The notes below the pieces were generated by a model. That model worked only from the letters and a program-made list of their open reading frames with translations. It was not told the origin of the DNA and did no database searches. A program made the position numbers and the translations under genes. This document shows, in pieces, positions 54,775 through 63,929 of a stretch of 64,000 nucleotides of DNA. The stretch comes from Clostridium hydrogenum (lineage in GTDB: Bacteria > Bacillota > Clostridia > Clostridiales > Clostridiaceae): positions 2,469,501-2,533,500 of the forward strand of contig NZ_JAEACT010000002.1 of the NCBI RefSeq assembly GCF_021432385.1, given 5' to 3'. Every line of letters starts with the position of its first letter. Positions within the stretch are counted from its first letter, which is position 1.

Positions 54775-56028
54775 GTGCTAAAAACAGAATATTTGATTAC
54801 AATAGATAAAAAAAATAATGTTGCAATAGATATGTATTCTTTCAATAATTTGCTTATGTCTAATCCCAATATAAAAATTAATAAAAATGCGATTACTTAT
54901 TTTTCTCAAAAATATAAATATACAATTCAGTATAACAACATCAATAACACATCTTATATTTGTTATCATATTACCATAGAGTGCACTATAGAAGACTTCT
55001 CTTTTAACAATGCAAATTTACAATTATACCAAAACTTACTACGAGATATTCGTTTTATATTATTTAAGTGCTCAACAGATATAGAAATCTTATGGGATGA
55101 TATAAGTTTCAATTGTTCACAAAAAGCATACCCATTAATATATAAGATTGAAAATTTAATGCGAAAACTACTAACAAAATTTATGTTAATAAATGTTGGT
55201 TCAAAATGGGAAAAAGAAAATATACCCTCAAAAATTTCTAAATCCAAAAACAAGGAAAAAGATATTAATCTCGGTAACGGATTATTATATCAATTGGACT
55301 TCATAGAATTATCTACATTCCTATTTGATACTTATTCATTAAACAACAATCTAAATGAACTAAAAAAGAAAGTTGAAAAAAAAGAAGATATTCCTTTTTC
55401 ATTGATGAATGATTTTATAGCACGATCAAATTGGGAGAGATATTTTAGCAAAATTGTTTTAGTAGAAAATGAACATCTGAAAAAAAAATGGAATGAATTA
55501 TACATATTAAGATGCAAAATTGCACATAATAACATGTTTACAATATCAGATTATAAAAATGTGGAATCTATAGTTGCTGATTTAAAACCTATTTTAGAAA
55601 AAGCATTAGATAAATTAGATTCTATAAAAATAGCTGATGATGTAAAGGAGAGTGTTTCAGAAAGCTTTGCACGTACTACCAATGAGCAAGTAGGGTCACT
55701 TATATTGGCATATAATAAACTTGATAAGGAAATTCATAATTTTTTTATTAATGTACTTCCTGAAAATAAAATAAGCGATACGCGTATGCCTCTACTTTCA
55801 TCCAAATTATTGTACCAACTATTAAAAAATGGTTTAATTGACGATACAGTTTATAACAAGCTAAAGTTAATTACTTATAAGCGAAATAAAATCGTTCATC
55901 AAGACTCCCATATTCCAGATAATGAAATTTATCAAATGCTTAACTTAATAAATGAATATACTTCATATTTTCAAAAGAAGAACTTGGAATTTAATGAGAA
56001 GGAGATAGATGATAATGAAATTAAATAA
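54775..56028 (+). CDS. double-HEPN-motif protein
   Basis: A 417-residue protein of unknown family. Two Rx4H motifs characteristic of HEPN ribonuclease domains are visible: R246-CKIA-H251 (ILRCKIAHN) and R370-NKIV-H375 (KRNKIVHQ). Regions before each motif are helical. The N-terminal 200 residues have mixed strands, perhaps a sensor like those of ApeA-type proteins, which is a guess. HEPN proteins with paired catalytic sites cut RNA in abortive infection or toxin systems. GTG 54775 follows GGAGG at 7 bases. The end overlaps the next gene by about 14 bases. Confidence 0.65.
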   Translation: MLKTEYLITIDKKNNVAIDMYSFNNLLMSNPNIKINKNAITYFSQKYKYTIQYNNINNTSYICYHITIECTIEDFSFNNANLQLYQNLLRDIRFILFKCSTDIEILWDDISFNCSQKAYPLIYKIENLMRKLLTKFMLINVGSKWEKENIPSKISKSKNKEKDINLGNGLLYQLDFIELSTFLFDTYSLNNNLNELKKKVEKKEDIPFSLMNDFIARSNWERYFSKIVLVENEHLKKKWNELYILRCKIAHNNMFTISDYKNVESIVADLKPILEKALDKLDSIKIADDVKESVSESFARTTNEQVGSLILAYNKLDKEIHNFFINVLPENKISDTRMPLLSSKLLYQLLKNGLIDDTVYNKLKLITYKRNKIVHQDSHIPDNEIYQMLNLINEYTSYFQKKNLEFNEKEIDDNEIK

Positions 56029-56296
56029 ACCAATTCTCATAAAGTGTAACGAATGCGATGAAATAATTGAAGTTGAAACTGATATTGAATGTGTTTCTTC
56101 ATATGAAAGGGAAATGGGAACCGAAAGAGAATATGAAAGTATCCTTGATGAAAATTGTCCCAAATGTGGCAATTGTATATATATTAAATTATCAACATGG
56201 GAATATCCAGAAGGTGCCATAAATAATTGCGAAGAAGTCATAGAAGGTGCTGAAATTCTTGAAGAACCAGATTACAATCTTTTCGACTATGATTAA
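56015..56296 (+). CDS. zinc-ribbon-like small protein
   Basis: A 93-residue acidic protein with two cysteine pairs, CNEC near residue 10 and CPKCGNC near 50, which suggests a zinc ribbon. The start overlaps the end of the HEPN gene (AAGGAGAT in its last codons, 8 bases before ATG 56015; ATG 56009 is also possible), so translation is coupled. Function unknown; the place suggests a partner, antitoxin or adaptor of the HEPN protein. Confidence 0.6.
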   Translation: MKLNKPILIKCNECDEIIEVETDIECVSSYEREMGTEREYESILDENCPKCGNCIYIKLSTWEYPEGAINNCEEVIEGAEILEEPDYNLFDYD

Positions 56297-56331
56297 CTTT
56301 TAAATTTTAAATTAGAATCATATCATAAAAA

Positions 56332-56368
56332 GTTAGCAAGTCCCCCTCATTTTATAGAGCTTGCTAAC
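56332..56368. terminator. likely terminator after the HEPN unit
   Basis: GTTAGCAAG / CTTGCTAAC hairpin between convergent units; weak T run. Confidence 0.55.
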
Positions 56369-56443
56369 TAACTTTATGCATTCTATTCCATGATGCTACC
56401 TAATATTATCTTCAATTAATAAGTGTTTATTTTTAGTTATCTA

Positions 56444-57586
56444 TTATTTAACACCCATCCATCCGGAAATTACCATCATTTGAACTTCTGATGTTCCTTC
56501 ATAAATTTCTGTTATTTTTGCATCACGCATCATTCTTTCAATTGGATAATCGCTTGAATATCCATAGCCACCAAATAATTGTAAGCAGCGTCTTGTTACA
56601 TCACTAGCATTTCTAGAAGAAACTAATTTTGCCATAGCAGCATAATGTGAAAATCTTTCATTATCATCCTCTGCACATGCAGCTTGATATACTAAAAGTT
56701 TTGCTGCTTCTGTATTTGCACGCATCTGTGCAAGTTCAAATTGTGTATTTTGGAATTTTGAAATAGGACGTCCAAATTGAACACGTTCTGTTACATATTT
56801 AACTGTTTCATCTATTGCGCCTTCTGCAATACCAAGAGCTTGTGCAGCAATACCTACACGACCACCATCAAGAGTTGCCATTGCGAGATTAAAGCCTCTG
56901 CCTTCTTCTCCTAAAAGATTTTCCTTTGGAACTATGCAATTATCAAAGAATAGCTCACATGTAGAAGATGCTCTAATTCCCATCTTTAATTCATGATTTC
57001 CAACAGAAAAACCAGGAAAATCTTTTTCAACGATAAATGCTGAAATTCCCTTTGTTCCCTTACTCTTATCTGTCATAGCAAGAATAATATATATATCTGC
57101 AAATCCTGCATTAGTAATAAATATCTTACTACCATTTAATACATAATGATCTCCTTCAAGTACTGCTGTTGTCTTTTGCATAGAAGCATCAGTTCCAGCA
57201 GCAGGTTCTGTTAATCCAAATGCACCTAACTTTTCTCCTGAAGCAAGTGGTTTTAAATATTTCTCTTTTTGCGCTTCTGTACCATATTTATAAATTGGTG
57301 TTGCACAAAGGCTTGTATGTGCTGATACTATAACACCTGTTGTAGCACAACATTTTGATAATTCTTCTACACATTGTACATAACTTAAAGTATCCATTCC
57401 AGCTCCACCGTATTCTTCTGGAAATGGAATTCCAAGTAGGCCCATTTCAGCCATTTTTTCTACATTTTCTTTTGGAAAACGCATGCTTTCATCAATTTCC
57501 TTTGCAATTTGTTTTACCTCATTTTCTGCAAACTCACGATACATTTGTTGTAATTGTTCATGATTTTCATCTTGTTTAAAATTCAT
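56444..57586 (-). CDS. acyl-CoA dehydrogenase (butyryl-CoA type)
   Basis: A 380-residue flavoprotein with the family signs: GLTEPAAGTDASMQKTTA near residue 137, FITNAGFADIYI, GFNLAMATLDGGRVGIAAQA near 235, and the C-terminal QLFGGYGYSSDYPIERMMRDAK with catalytic-base region YEGTSEVQ. Length and motifs fit short-chain acyl-CoA dehydrogenases such as Bcd that work with EtfAB. It is the last gene of etfB-etfA-lctP-ldh-acd. Family knowledge: Bcd/Etf couples crotonyl-CoA reduction to ferredoxin reduction. Confidence 0.9.
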   Translation of the reverse strand: MNFKQDENHEQLQQMYREFAENEVKQIAKEIDESMRFPKENVEKMAEMGLLGIPFPEEYGGAGMDTLSYVQCVEELSKCCATTGVIVSAHTSLCATPIYKYGTEAQKEKYLKPLASGEKLGAFGLTEPAAGTDASMQKTTAVLEGDHYVLNGSKIFITNAGFADIYIILAMTDKSKGTKGISAFIVEKDFPGFSVGNHELKMGIRASSTCELFFDNCIVPKENLLGEEGRGFNLAMATLDGGRVGIAAQALGIAEGAIDETVKYVTERVQFGRPISKFQNTQFELAQMRANTEAAKLLVYQAACAEDDNERFSHYAAMAKLVSSRNASDVTRRCLQLFGGYGYSSDYPIERMMRDAKITEIYEGTSEVQMMVISGWMGVK

Positions 57587-57625
57587 ATTAATTTCCTACC
57601 TTTCTCTCTTATATGTGTATATCAA

Positions 57626-59065
57626 TTATTTATAGCTAGCTCCATTTAATGGGCAGCATACTTTACCTGGATTCATAATAGAGTTTGGATCAAACACCTT
57701 TTTAATGCCCCTCATTAATTCCATATTTGTTTCTCCAACGCTATCTGCTAAATGGCTCATCTTTCCACTACCAATTCCATGTTCTCCTGAAACAAGGCCA
57801 CCACATTTTGTTGCTTCTTCATAAATAATATCAAAGAATTTATTAACTCTTTCTTTAAATTCTGCTTCTTCTAAATCGTTGCTACATTCGTATATGTGAA
57901 GATTTCCATCGCCTGCATGTCCAAAGCTCTTAATAGTTATTCCACACTCTTCACCAGTTTTATTTACAAAAGTAAGATAAGAAGGAATTTTATTTACTGG
58001 AACTACTACATCACATTCATCTAATAATTTTGTTTCTGCCATAATTGCATCTAAGAAACTAGAACGTGCAGCCCATGCATCTTTTATTTTTGCAGGTGTA
58101 TCAGCTACAAGAACATCAATTGCTCCTGCTTCTAATACTACTTCACTTGCTTGTTCTATAAGGTTATTCAATTCATCTTCATTGCTTGCATCTATAGTCA
58201 CAAGTAAATAAGCATTTGCAGTTACTCCATCAACTACTTGTGGAAATACACTCTTTCCAATATATCTTTCACTAGATAAAACAATTTCTCTTTCCATAAA
58301 TTCTAATGCTTCTGGATTCATATGCTCCATTTTAAATTTAGGAACAGTAGAAATACAATCATCTAAATTTTCAAAAGGAATAATTAAACTTGCAACTACC
58401 TTTGGTGCTGGCATAGTTTTCAAAGTAAGTTCTGTAATAATTCCAAGTGTACCTTCTGAACCAATCATTAAATTTAAGAGGCTGTAACCTGAACTTGTTT
58501 TTGATACCGTAGCTCCAAAGTGAGTAATTTCTCCTGTTGGAAGAACCACAGTCATTGCACGTACATAATCACGTGTTGCACCATATTTAACAGCTCTCAT
58601 TCCACCAGCATTTGTTGAAACATTTCCACCTAAACAAGCTGACTTTTCACCAGGATCTGGAGCATATAATAACCCGTGTTTTGCACAATCCTCTGCAAGA
58701 TCTTTTAACAAAACACCAGCCTCTACATGAACAACAAAATTTTCTAAGTCATAAGAAAGTATTTTATTCATCTTTGTAATATCAATTAAAACTCCTCCTA
58801 AAAGGGGAACTGCTCCTCCTACAAGTCCTGTTCCTGCACCTCTTGGAGTTACTGGTATTTTGTTTTCATTACATACTTTTACCACTGCAGCAACTTCCTC
58901 TGTTGAGTGTGCCATTAATACAACTTGAGGAGCTTTTTTCCCATAAATAGGCATTTCATCATGACAATAATCTACATTGATATCATCCCCTGTTAAAATA
59001 TGACCTGGAGCTGCCTTCTGCAATTCTGAGATTATTTCTTCTGTCAATTGATTATATTGAGCCAT
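57626..59065 (-). CDS. FAD-linked D-lactate dehydrogenase (GlcD/LctD type)
   Basis: A 479-residue VAO-family flavoprotein: TPRGAGTGLVGGAVPLLGGV at residues 73-92 (FAD-binding), LGGNVSTNAGGMRAVKYGAT at 148-167, GSEGTLGIITELTL and the C-terminal SFGHAGDGNLH and GEHGIGSGK. In Acetobacterium LctBCD the equivalent subunit pairs with EtfAB-like proteins and uses electron confurcation to oxidise lactate with NAD+; I infer the same here from the operon. AAAGGAAG precedes the ATG. It follows lctP by 44 bases. Confidence 0.9.
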   Translation of the reverse strand: MAQYNQLTEEIISELQKAAPGHILTGDDINVDYCHDEMPIYGKKAPQVVLMAHSTEEVAAVVKVCNENKIPVTPRGAGTGLVGGAVPLLGGVLIDITKMNKILSYDLENFVVHVEAGVLLKDLAEDCAKHGLLYAPDPGEKSACLGGNVSTNAGGMRAVKYGATRDYVRAMTVVLPTGEITHFGATVSKTSSGYSLLNLMIGSEGTLGIITELTLKTMPAPKVVASLIIPFENLDDCISTVPKFKMEHMNPEALEFMEREIVLSSERYIGKSVFPQVVDGVTANAYLLVTIDASNEDELNNLIEQASEVVLEAGAIDVLVADTPAKIKDAWAARSSFLDAIMAETKLLDECDVVVPVNKIPSYLTFVNKTGEECGITIKSFGHAGDGNLHIYECSNDLEEAEFKERVNKFFDIIYEEATKCGGLVSGEHGIGSGKMSHLADSVGETNMELMRGIKKVFDPNSIMNPGKVCCPLNGASYK

Positions 59066-59109
59066 ATTAATACTTCCTTTCTAAATGTAATTTTTTATTT
59101 GGATATATT

Positions 59110-60705
59110 TTACTTTATAAACAATGTGCCTAAGAAACATATAATACCAGCGATAACTACATAGCATAAAAAATATTTAAATACACTTCCTAAAATTTTA
59201 CTTTCCGAGCCAGATTTATCAATTGCACTTGCACCAATTGCAATACTTTGAGGACAAATCATCTTTCCGATGCCTCCTCCAAGAACATTTGCTGCTGCTA
59301 TCCATGCTGGCGCCAGTGAAAGATTTTGAGCTGTTTTTACTTGCAAACCTCCAAATAAAACACAGGTTGATGTACCCGACCCTGTAACAAAGCCTCCAAC
59401 GGCTCCAATTAGTGGTGAAATAAGTGGATATGCGCTTCCTGTAGCTACAACTAAAAAGCTTGCAATATCTGCAATCATTCCACTATACCCCATTACCTTT
59501 GCTACTGACATAACACAACAAATTGTAACAATTGTTTTCCAATTTGATTTTAACGTAGAAAACAATACTTCTATCATGGTTGAGATTTTGGCACCTTGAA
59601 CAAAGCCGCCAATAATTGCAGCAACAAAAATTATAACACCAGGTGTATTAATCCAGCTAAAGGCTAGCTTACTTCCGCCTTTACCAGCATATACAACTGC
59701 AACACTCTTAATTGGTGCAATCAAACGATTAATTGCTGGAAATAAAGTTGATGTAAACAGCAACATTATGAATATTAGAATAAATGGACACCATGCTTGT
59801 AATGCCTTACTAAATGATATAGCTTCTCCTTTATCCCTATTTGCTGATATTTCTTCTTTAGCTACTAATAAAGTTGATTCTTCGCTATTATCTAGAGTTT
59901 CAATGGAATATTCAGCTTCAGGTTTGCTATTAAAAATTTTTGCCGCAATAACTGTACATGCCATACAGCAAATTGAGCCTACTATATTTGGAAGTTCTGC
60001 ACCAACTACCACTGCTGTAATATACCAAGGTACCACATATGATAATGCAGCAACTAAAGTAATAGGAACTGCTCCCTTTAATGCCTTTATTCCACCACCT
60101 ACAACACATACCATAATAAATGGACTAATAAAAGCAAGAATTACTTCAATCATTGCAGTATTTGCTGCCAAGGTATGTGATGAAATTCCAGTTACTGATG
60201 AAAGTGTTACTAAAGGTATTCCCACTGATCCAAAAGCAGTTGGTGTACTATTAGCAACCAAACATGATACAACTGCTGCAAGTGGATTTAATCCAATACC
60301 AGCTAACATAGAGGCTGGTATTGCAACGGCTGTACCGAAGCCTGCCATTCCTTCCATGAAGCAACCGAAGCCCCATCCAATAATCAAAGTCAAAACTCTT
60401 TTATCAGGAGAGACTCCTGCAAGCATTTTTTTTATAGATTCCATTGCACCTGTACGTAAAGTTAAATTATACGTAAACAAAGCCGCAACAATAACTAAAC
60501 AAATTGGCCATAAGGCGTTGAGTATTCCCTCTAATACAGCTGACGCAGCATAAAATACATTCAGCTTCCAGAAAACAATACCTAAAAACATTGTAATAAC
60601 AAGTGCAATAGAAGTAGCTTTATGCGCCGGCATTTTCAAACCACTCAATGCAATTATGAGGCAAATAATTGGTAATATTGCTATTAAAAATTTTAAAAAT
60701 AACAT
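59110..60705 (-). CDS. lctP: L-lactate permease
   Basis: A 531-residue LctP-family transporter with about 13 hydrophobic segments. Marks are FGCFMEGMAGFGTAVAIPA near residue 114-132 and LVANSTPTAFGSVGIPL near 148. It imports lactate (or glycolate) with protons and matches its place in the lactate operon. GAGGGG is upstream. A large antisense frame at 59768-60553 is only a shadow. Confidence 0.93.
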   Translation of the reverse strand: MLFLKFLIAILPIICLIIALSGLKMPAHKATSIALVITMFLGIVFWKLNVFYAASAVLEGILNALWPICLVIVAALFTYNLTLRTGAMESIKKMLAGVSPDKRVLTLIIGWGFGCFMEGMAGFGTAVAIPASMLAGIGLNPLAAVVSCLVANSTPTAFGSVGIPLVTLSSVTGISSHTLAANTAMIEVILAFISPFIMVCVVGGGIKALKGAVPITLVAALSYVVPWYITAVVVGAELPNIVGSICCMACTVIAAKIFNSKPEAEYSIETLDNSEESTLLVAKEEISANRDKGEAISFSKALQAWCPFILIFIMLLFTSTLFPAINRLIAPIKSVAVVYAGKGGSKLAFSWINTPGVIIFVAAIIGGFVQGAKISTMIEVLFSTLKSNWKTIVTICCVMSVAKVMGYSGMIADIASFLVVATGSAYPLISPLIGAVGGFVTGSGTSTCVLFGGLQVKTAQNLSLAPAWIAAANVLGGGIGKMICPQSIAIGASAIDKSGSESKILGSVFKYFLCYVVIAGIICFLGTLFIK

Positions 60706-60867
60706 TTTTTTATCCCCTCATTCAATTTTTATGGTAATACCTTCTTAAAGATAAACCATTTATATTTTGATCATATAACTTTTCCCCTAATTATAGATAC
60801 AGTTAATCTTTTGTTAATCAATGTCACAATTTTGTTTTCGCTACTAGCTTAAGGTACATAAAAAACT

Positions 60868-61812
60868 TTATTTTGCTTTTTCTTTTGCTTTCTTCATTTC
60901 TTCAATCATAACCGGAAGAATTTCAGTTACATTTCCAACAATACCTACATCTGCAATTTCAAAAATTGGAGCCTCTTCATCTTTGTTAATTGCTACTATA
61001 TAGTTAGAGCCTAACATTCCAGATGTATGTTGTGTTGCTCCAGAAATACCACATGCAATGTAAAGTTTTGGTGCTACAATCTTTCCTGATTGTCCAACTT
61101 GATGCGCACGTGAAATCCATCCATCTTCAATTGGTGGTCTTGTTGCACCTACTACTCCACCAAGTACATTTGCTAATTCTTCAACAAGCTTGAAATTTTC
61201 TGCACTTCCCATTCCACGTCCACCAGAAACAATAACTTGTGCCTCTTCTAAATTGACAGCCTCTGAAATTTCTTTTACCTTATCAACAATTTTTGCTTTA
61301 ACAGCACTAGCTGGAATTTCTATTTTTTTCTCTGTAACGCCTACATTTGAAGTAGTTTCTGGCTTTGAAAAGCTTCCACTTCTAACCGTAACTACTGCTG
61401 TTCCTTCTACTTCGATATGCTCTAAAACTGTACCACCATAAGCTGGTCTAGTGTAGACAACTTTGCCATCGGTTTTACTAATTCCTATTACATCACTTAC
61501 ACAGCCTAAAGACATACGTCCTGCAACACGTGGTGCAACATCTTTAGTAAGTTCTGTGTTTGCTAATAAAACAATATCTGGATTTTGTTCTTTAATAGTT
61601 TCTGATAATACTTCTGTTAAAGTATCACAATCTGTGGCAGTGTCTGTACAAACAACTGGGATTCCAAAATCAGCCACAGTATCTGCTAAAGACCTGTTAC
61701 CTACTATAAGAGCTGTTCCTTCTGCCTCTAATGCTTTTACTGCACTTATAAGTTCAAGGCTTCCGCCTATTGCTTTTTCTCCATCTGTTTCAATAAACAA
61801 TAATGCTTTCAT
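60868..61812 (-). CDS. etfA: electron transfer flavoprotein alpha subunit
   Basis: A 314-residue EtfA: MKALLFIETDG at the start, RPAYGGTVLEHI, VIVSGGRGMGSAENFKL near residue 195, GQSGKIVAPKLYIACGISGA near 245 and YIVAINKDEEAPIFEIADVG, all FAD-binding parts of the family. There is no N-terminal ferredoxin domain, unlike A. woodii LctC. ATG 61812 follows AAGGAGGAAG. The family A repeat lies between etfB and this gene, so the ribosome site is next to the repeat end. A short gap of 162 bases to lctP has no gene. Confidence 0.94.
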   Translation of the reverse strand: MKALLFIETDGEKAIGGSLELISAVKALEAEGTALIVGNRSLADTVADFGIPVVCTDTATDCDTLTEVLSETIKEQNPDIVLLANTELTKDVAPRVAGRMSLGCVSDVIGISKTDGKVVYTRPAYGGTVLEHIEVEGTAVVTVRSGSFSKPETTSNVGVTEKKIEIPASAVKAKIVDKVKEISEAVNLEEAQVIVSGGRGMGSAENFKLVEELANVLGGVVGATRPPIEDGWISRAHQVGQSGKIVAPKLYIACGISGATQHTSGMLGSNYIVAINKDEEAPIFEIADVGIVGNVTEILPVMIEEMKKAKEKAK

Positions 61813-61829
61813 ACTTTCTTCTTCCTCCT

Positions 61830-61933
61830 TATAGATATACCAGTTCAACCACCAAAATCAATTTGCATCATAATACCTAGAAGACGGCATTTTGATAGAA
61901 ATTAATTTTGAAGTTTCAAGTGGTTTATCTTTA
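61830..61933. repeat. family A element inside the lactate operon
   Basis: TATAGATATACC ... GGTTTATCTTTA with the hairpin TTTGCATCATAATACCTAGAA / GGCATTTTGATAGAAA. It fills the whole gap between etfB and etfA. Confidence 0.8.
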
Positions 61934-61934
61934 A

Positions 61935-62720
61935 TTAGATTGCCTTATCTTTTTTCATTTGCTCCATAGCAGCACTTACTGCTAGTAGCGCATCCTTTTC
62001 TTCAATTTTTATACCAGCCTCTCTCTTAGGAGGTTCAACATATTCAATGCAACGTACTTTGGGTTGTTTTACCTCCCCAATTTCTGCTGCTGAATAAGTT
62101 GGAATGACTGCCTTACGGCTTGCCATTTTAGTTTTAATTGTAGGATAACGAGGATCGTAATTTGGCTTACTTACAGTTATTACAGCTGGGGCTTCTATAG
62201 AAACTAAATTATATCCTTCTTCAATTTCTTGATGAACTTCAACGCCATTATCTTTCAAATCGATTACAATTGCATTGCTAACAAAGCCTGTCCCTAATTT
62301 TTCAGCAAGCATTGCTCCTACTTGACCAGTAATTTCATCTGTGGATTCTTTTCCACAAAGAATTAAATCAAATTTTTCACCTTTGTCTTTTTCAATTTTA
62401 TGAATAGCATCTGCCAGAGCACTAGCTGCTCCAATAGCATCTAAATCTGCATATAAATCATCTTTTACAAAAAATGCTTCTTTAGCTCCTACAGCAAGAC
62501 AATTTTTTAATGTATTTAAAGAATCATCTGCTCCAATAGTTAATACACTAACATTTCCTCCATTAGTTTCTGTAAAACGAACTGCTAACTCTAATGCATA
62601 TGTATCAAATGCATTTGCTACTAAACTTACTCCATTCAAATTAGGCTTTTTCGTTTTATTATCCAAATGAATTTCAATAGAATCATCTGGAACCTGTTTT
62701 ACACACAACAGAATATTCAT
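61935..62720 (-). CDS. etfB: electron transfer flavoprotein beta subunit
   Basis: A 261-residue EtfB: MNILLCVKQVPDDSIEIHL at the start, VANAFDTYALELAVRF near residue 35, ADAIHKIEKDKGEKFDLILCG near 105, QVGAMLAEKLGTGFVSN near 124 and ITVSKPNYDPRYPTIKTKM near 190. It pairs with EtfA; both carry FAD and possibly bifurcate electrons. ATG 62720 follows AAAGGAGAG at 6 bases. First gene of the operon, downstream of a GntR-type operator. Confidence 0.94.
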   Translation of the reverse strand: MNILLCVKQVPDDSIEIHLDNKTKKPNLNGVSLVANAFDTYALELAVRFTETNGGNVSVLTIGADDSLNTLKNCLAVGAKEAFFVKDDLYADLDAIGAASALADAIHKIEKDKGEKFDLILCGKESTDEITGQVGAMLAEKLGTGFVSNAIVIDLKDNGVEVHQEIEEGYNLVSIEAPAVITVSKPNYDPRYPTIKTKMASRKAVIPTYSAAEIGEVKQPKVRCIEYVEPPKREAGIKIEEKDALLAVSAAMEQMKKDKAI

Positions 62721-62859
62721 ACTTTTCTCTCCTTTACACCTTTGCATTATCTAGCTATTTTTTTTGATAAAACCATAAATGTATTTAAATCTTTATAAAG
62801 TACCATTTTATAAAAATTGTTTTGATTAATTTGTAAAAAAATATCATTTAATGGTGCAA

Positions 62860-62870
62860 TGGTCTTACCA
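62860..62870 (-). promoter_or_regulatory. GntR/LldR-type operator
   Basis: TGGTCTTACCA, a perfect fit to the TNGTNNNACNA site of FadR-subfamily GntR regulators such as LldR/LctR. It lies at the predicted transcription start of the operon, so a repressor released by lactate would fit. Confidence 0.65.
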
Positions 62871-62879
62871 ATTTAGTTA

Positions 62880-62908
62880 ATTTTATCACACTATTTAAAG
62901 CAATACAA
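62880..62908 (-). promoter_or_regulatory. promoter of the lactate operon
   Basis: Minus strand TTGTAT (62908-62903), 17-base spacer, TAAAAT (62885-62880), start predicted near 62872. The operator lies at or just after +1. The rest of the gap to 63137 has no gene. Confidence 0.6.
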
Positions 62909-63137
62909 TAACTTATGAAATTTTATTATTTAATTCATAATTTTGACATATCTATTTCACCATGTATACTCTCATTTGTACACTAATATATATAGCGAAA
63001 TAAAGTATTAAATATTCCTGAAAATTTAAAGCAAAACATACAAAACATTCCGCAGCAATATGACAAACGATTCCAAATATGGTACTATATAAATGCATAT
63101 TTATAATTTTATTAATTCTTTTAAGATAGGAGTAACC

Positions 63138-63890
63138 ATGAATTATATAATATATGATTTAGAATTTAATCAAAAATACTTAGCTTCTGATGAAGCTGAA
63201 TCTAATAATGCTTCAAGCTTACCCTTTGAAATTATCCAAATTGGAGCATTAAAGCTTAATGAAAACTTCGAAACAATTTCTAACTTTAACGCTCTCATTA
63301 AACCTACTGTTTATCCTAACATTCATCCTTATGTAGAAAGCTTAACTAAAATAAATAATGATAAAGTTAGTTCATGCAAAAGCTTTGTAGCTGTTTATGA
63401 AGATTTTTTAAAATTTATTGATAACGATGAAACAATATTATGTGTTTGGGGCACAGGCGATATTAAAGAGCTCCTAAGAAATATAAAGTTTTATAATTTA
63501 TCAACTTCATCAATTTCTAAACTCAGCATTGATGTTCAGAAGTATGCTTCAAAATATCTTAATACCCCTAATAAATCTAAAATTGGCTTAAAAACAGCTA
63601 TAGAACTTTTAAATATACAGGCTAGTGGTGAATTTCATGATGCTTTTAATGACGCTTATTATACCGCAGAAGTTTTTAAGCATATTTATGATGATTCTAT
63701 AAAACCTAGCATCTACGAGCCTAATTTTCATAAAAGAATTACACAGCCCAAAGAAAAAATTGATACTGTTGCCTTAATAAATCAGTTTGAAAAAATTTAC
63801 AATAGAAAAATGTCAGAAGAAGAAAAATCTATAATAAAGCTTGCTTATATTATGGGAAAAACTAGACAATTTGTAGATAAGGTAAAATAA
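63138..63890 (+). CDS. DEDDh 3'-5' exonuclease (KapD/RNase T-like)
   Basis: A 250-residue exonuclease: YIIYDLEFNQKYL near the start (first catalytic Asp-Glu), FEIIQIGALKLNENFETI, then TILCVWGTGDIKELLRNI near 108 and FHDAFNDAYYTAEVFKHI near 170 (last Asp with HD pattern). DEDDh proteins trim RNA or DNA 3' ends; KapD-like forms are known in Firmicutes. ATG 63138 follows TAGGAG. It is a single gene with a terminator. Confidence 0.88.
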   Translation: MNYIIYDLEFNQKYLASDEAESNNASSLPFEIIQIGALKLNENFETISNFNALIKPTVYPNIHPYVESLTKINNDKVSSCKSFVAVYEDFLKFIDNDETILCVWGTGDIKELLRNIKFYNLSTSSISKLSIDVQKYASKYLNTPNKSKIGLKTAIELLNIQASGEFHDAFNDAYYTAEVFKHIYDDSIKPSIYEPNFHKRITQPKEKIDTVALINQFEKIYNRKMSEEEKSIIKLAYIMGKTRQFVDKVK

Positions 63891-63929
63891 AAGTCTACAA
63901 TTCCCTATACCTCAAGTATTGTAGACTTT
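63889..63929. terminator. terminator of the exonuclease gene
   Basis: AAAGTCTACAAT / ATTGTAGACTTT, with weak T runs. The last 70 bases of the window have no gene. Confidence 0.7.

Noticed and set aside
59768..60553. 261-codon frame antisense to lctP
   Set aside because: It is a shadow of the GC-richer lctP codons, with no ribosome site or family pattern.
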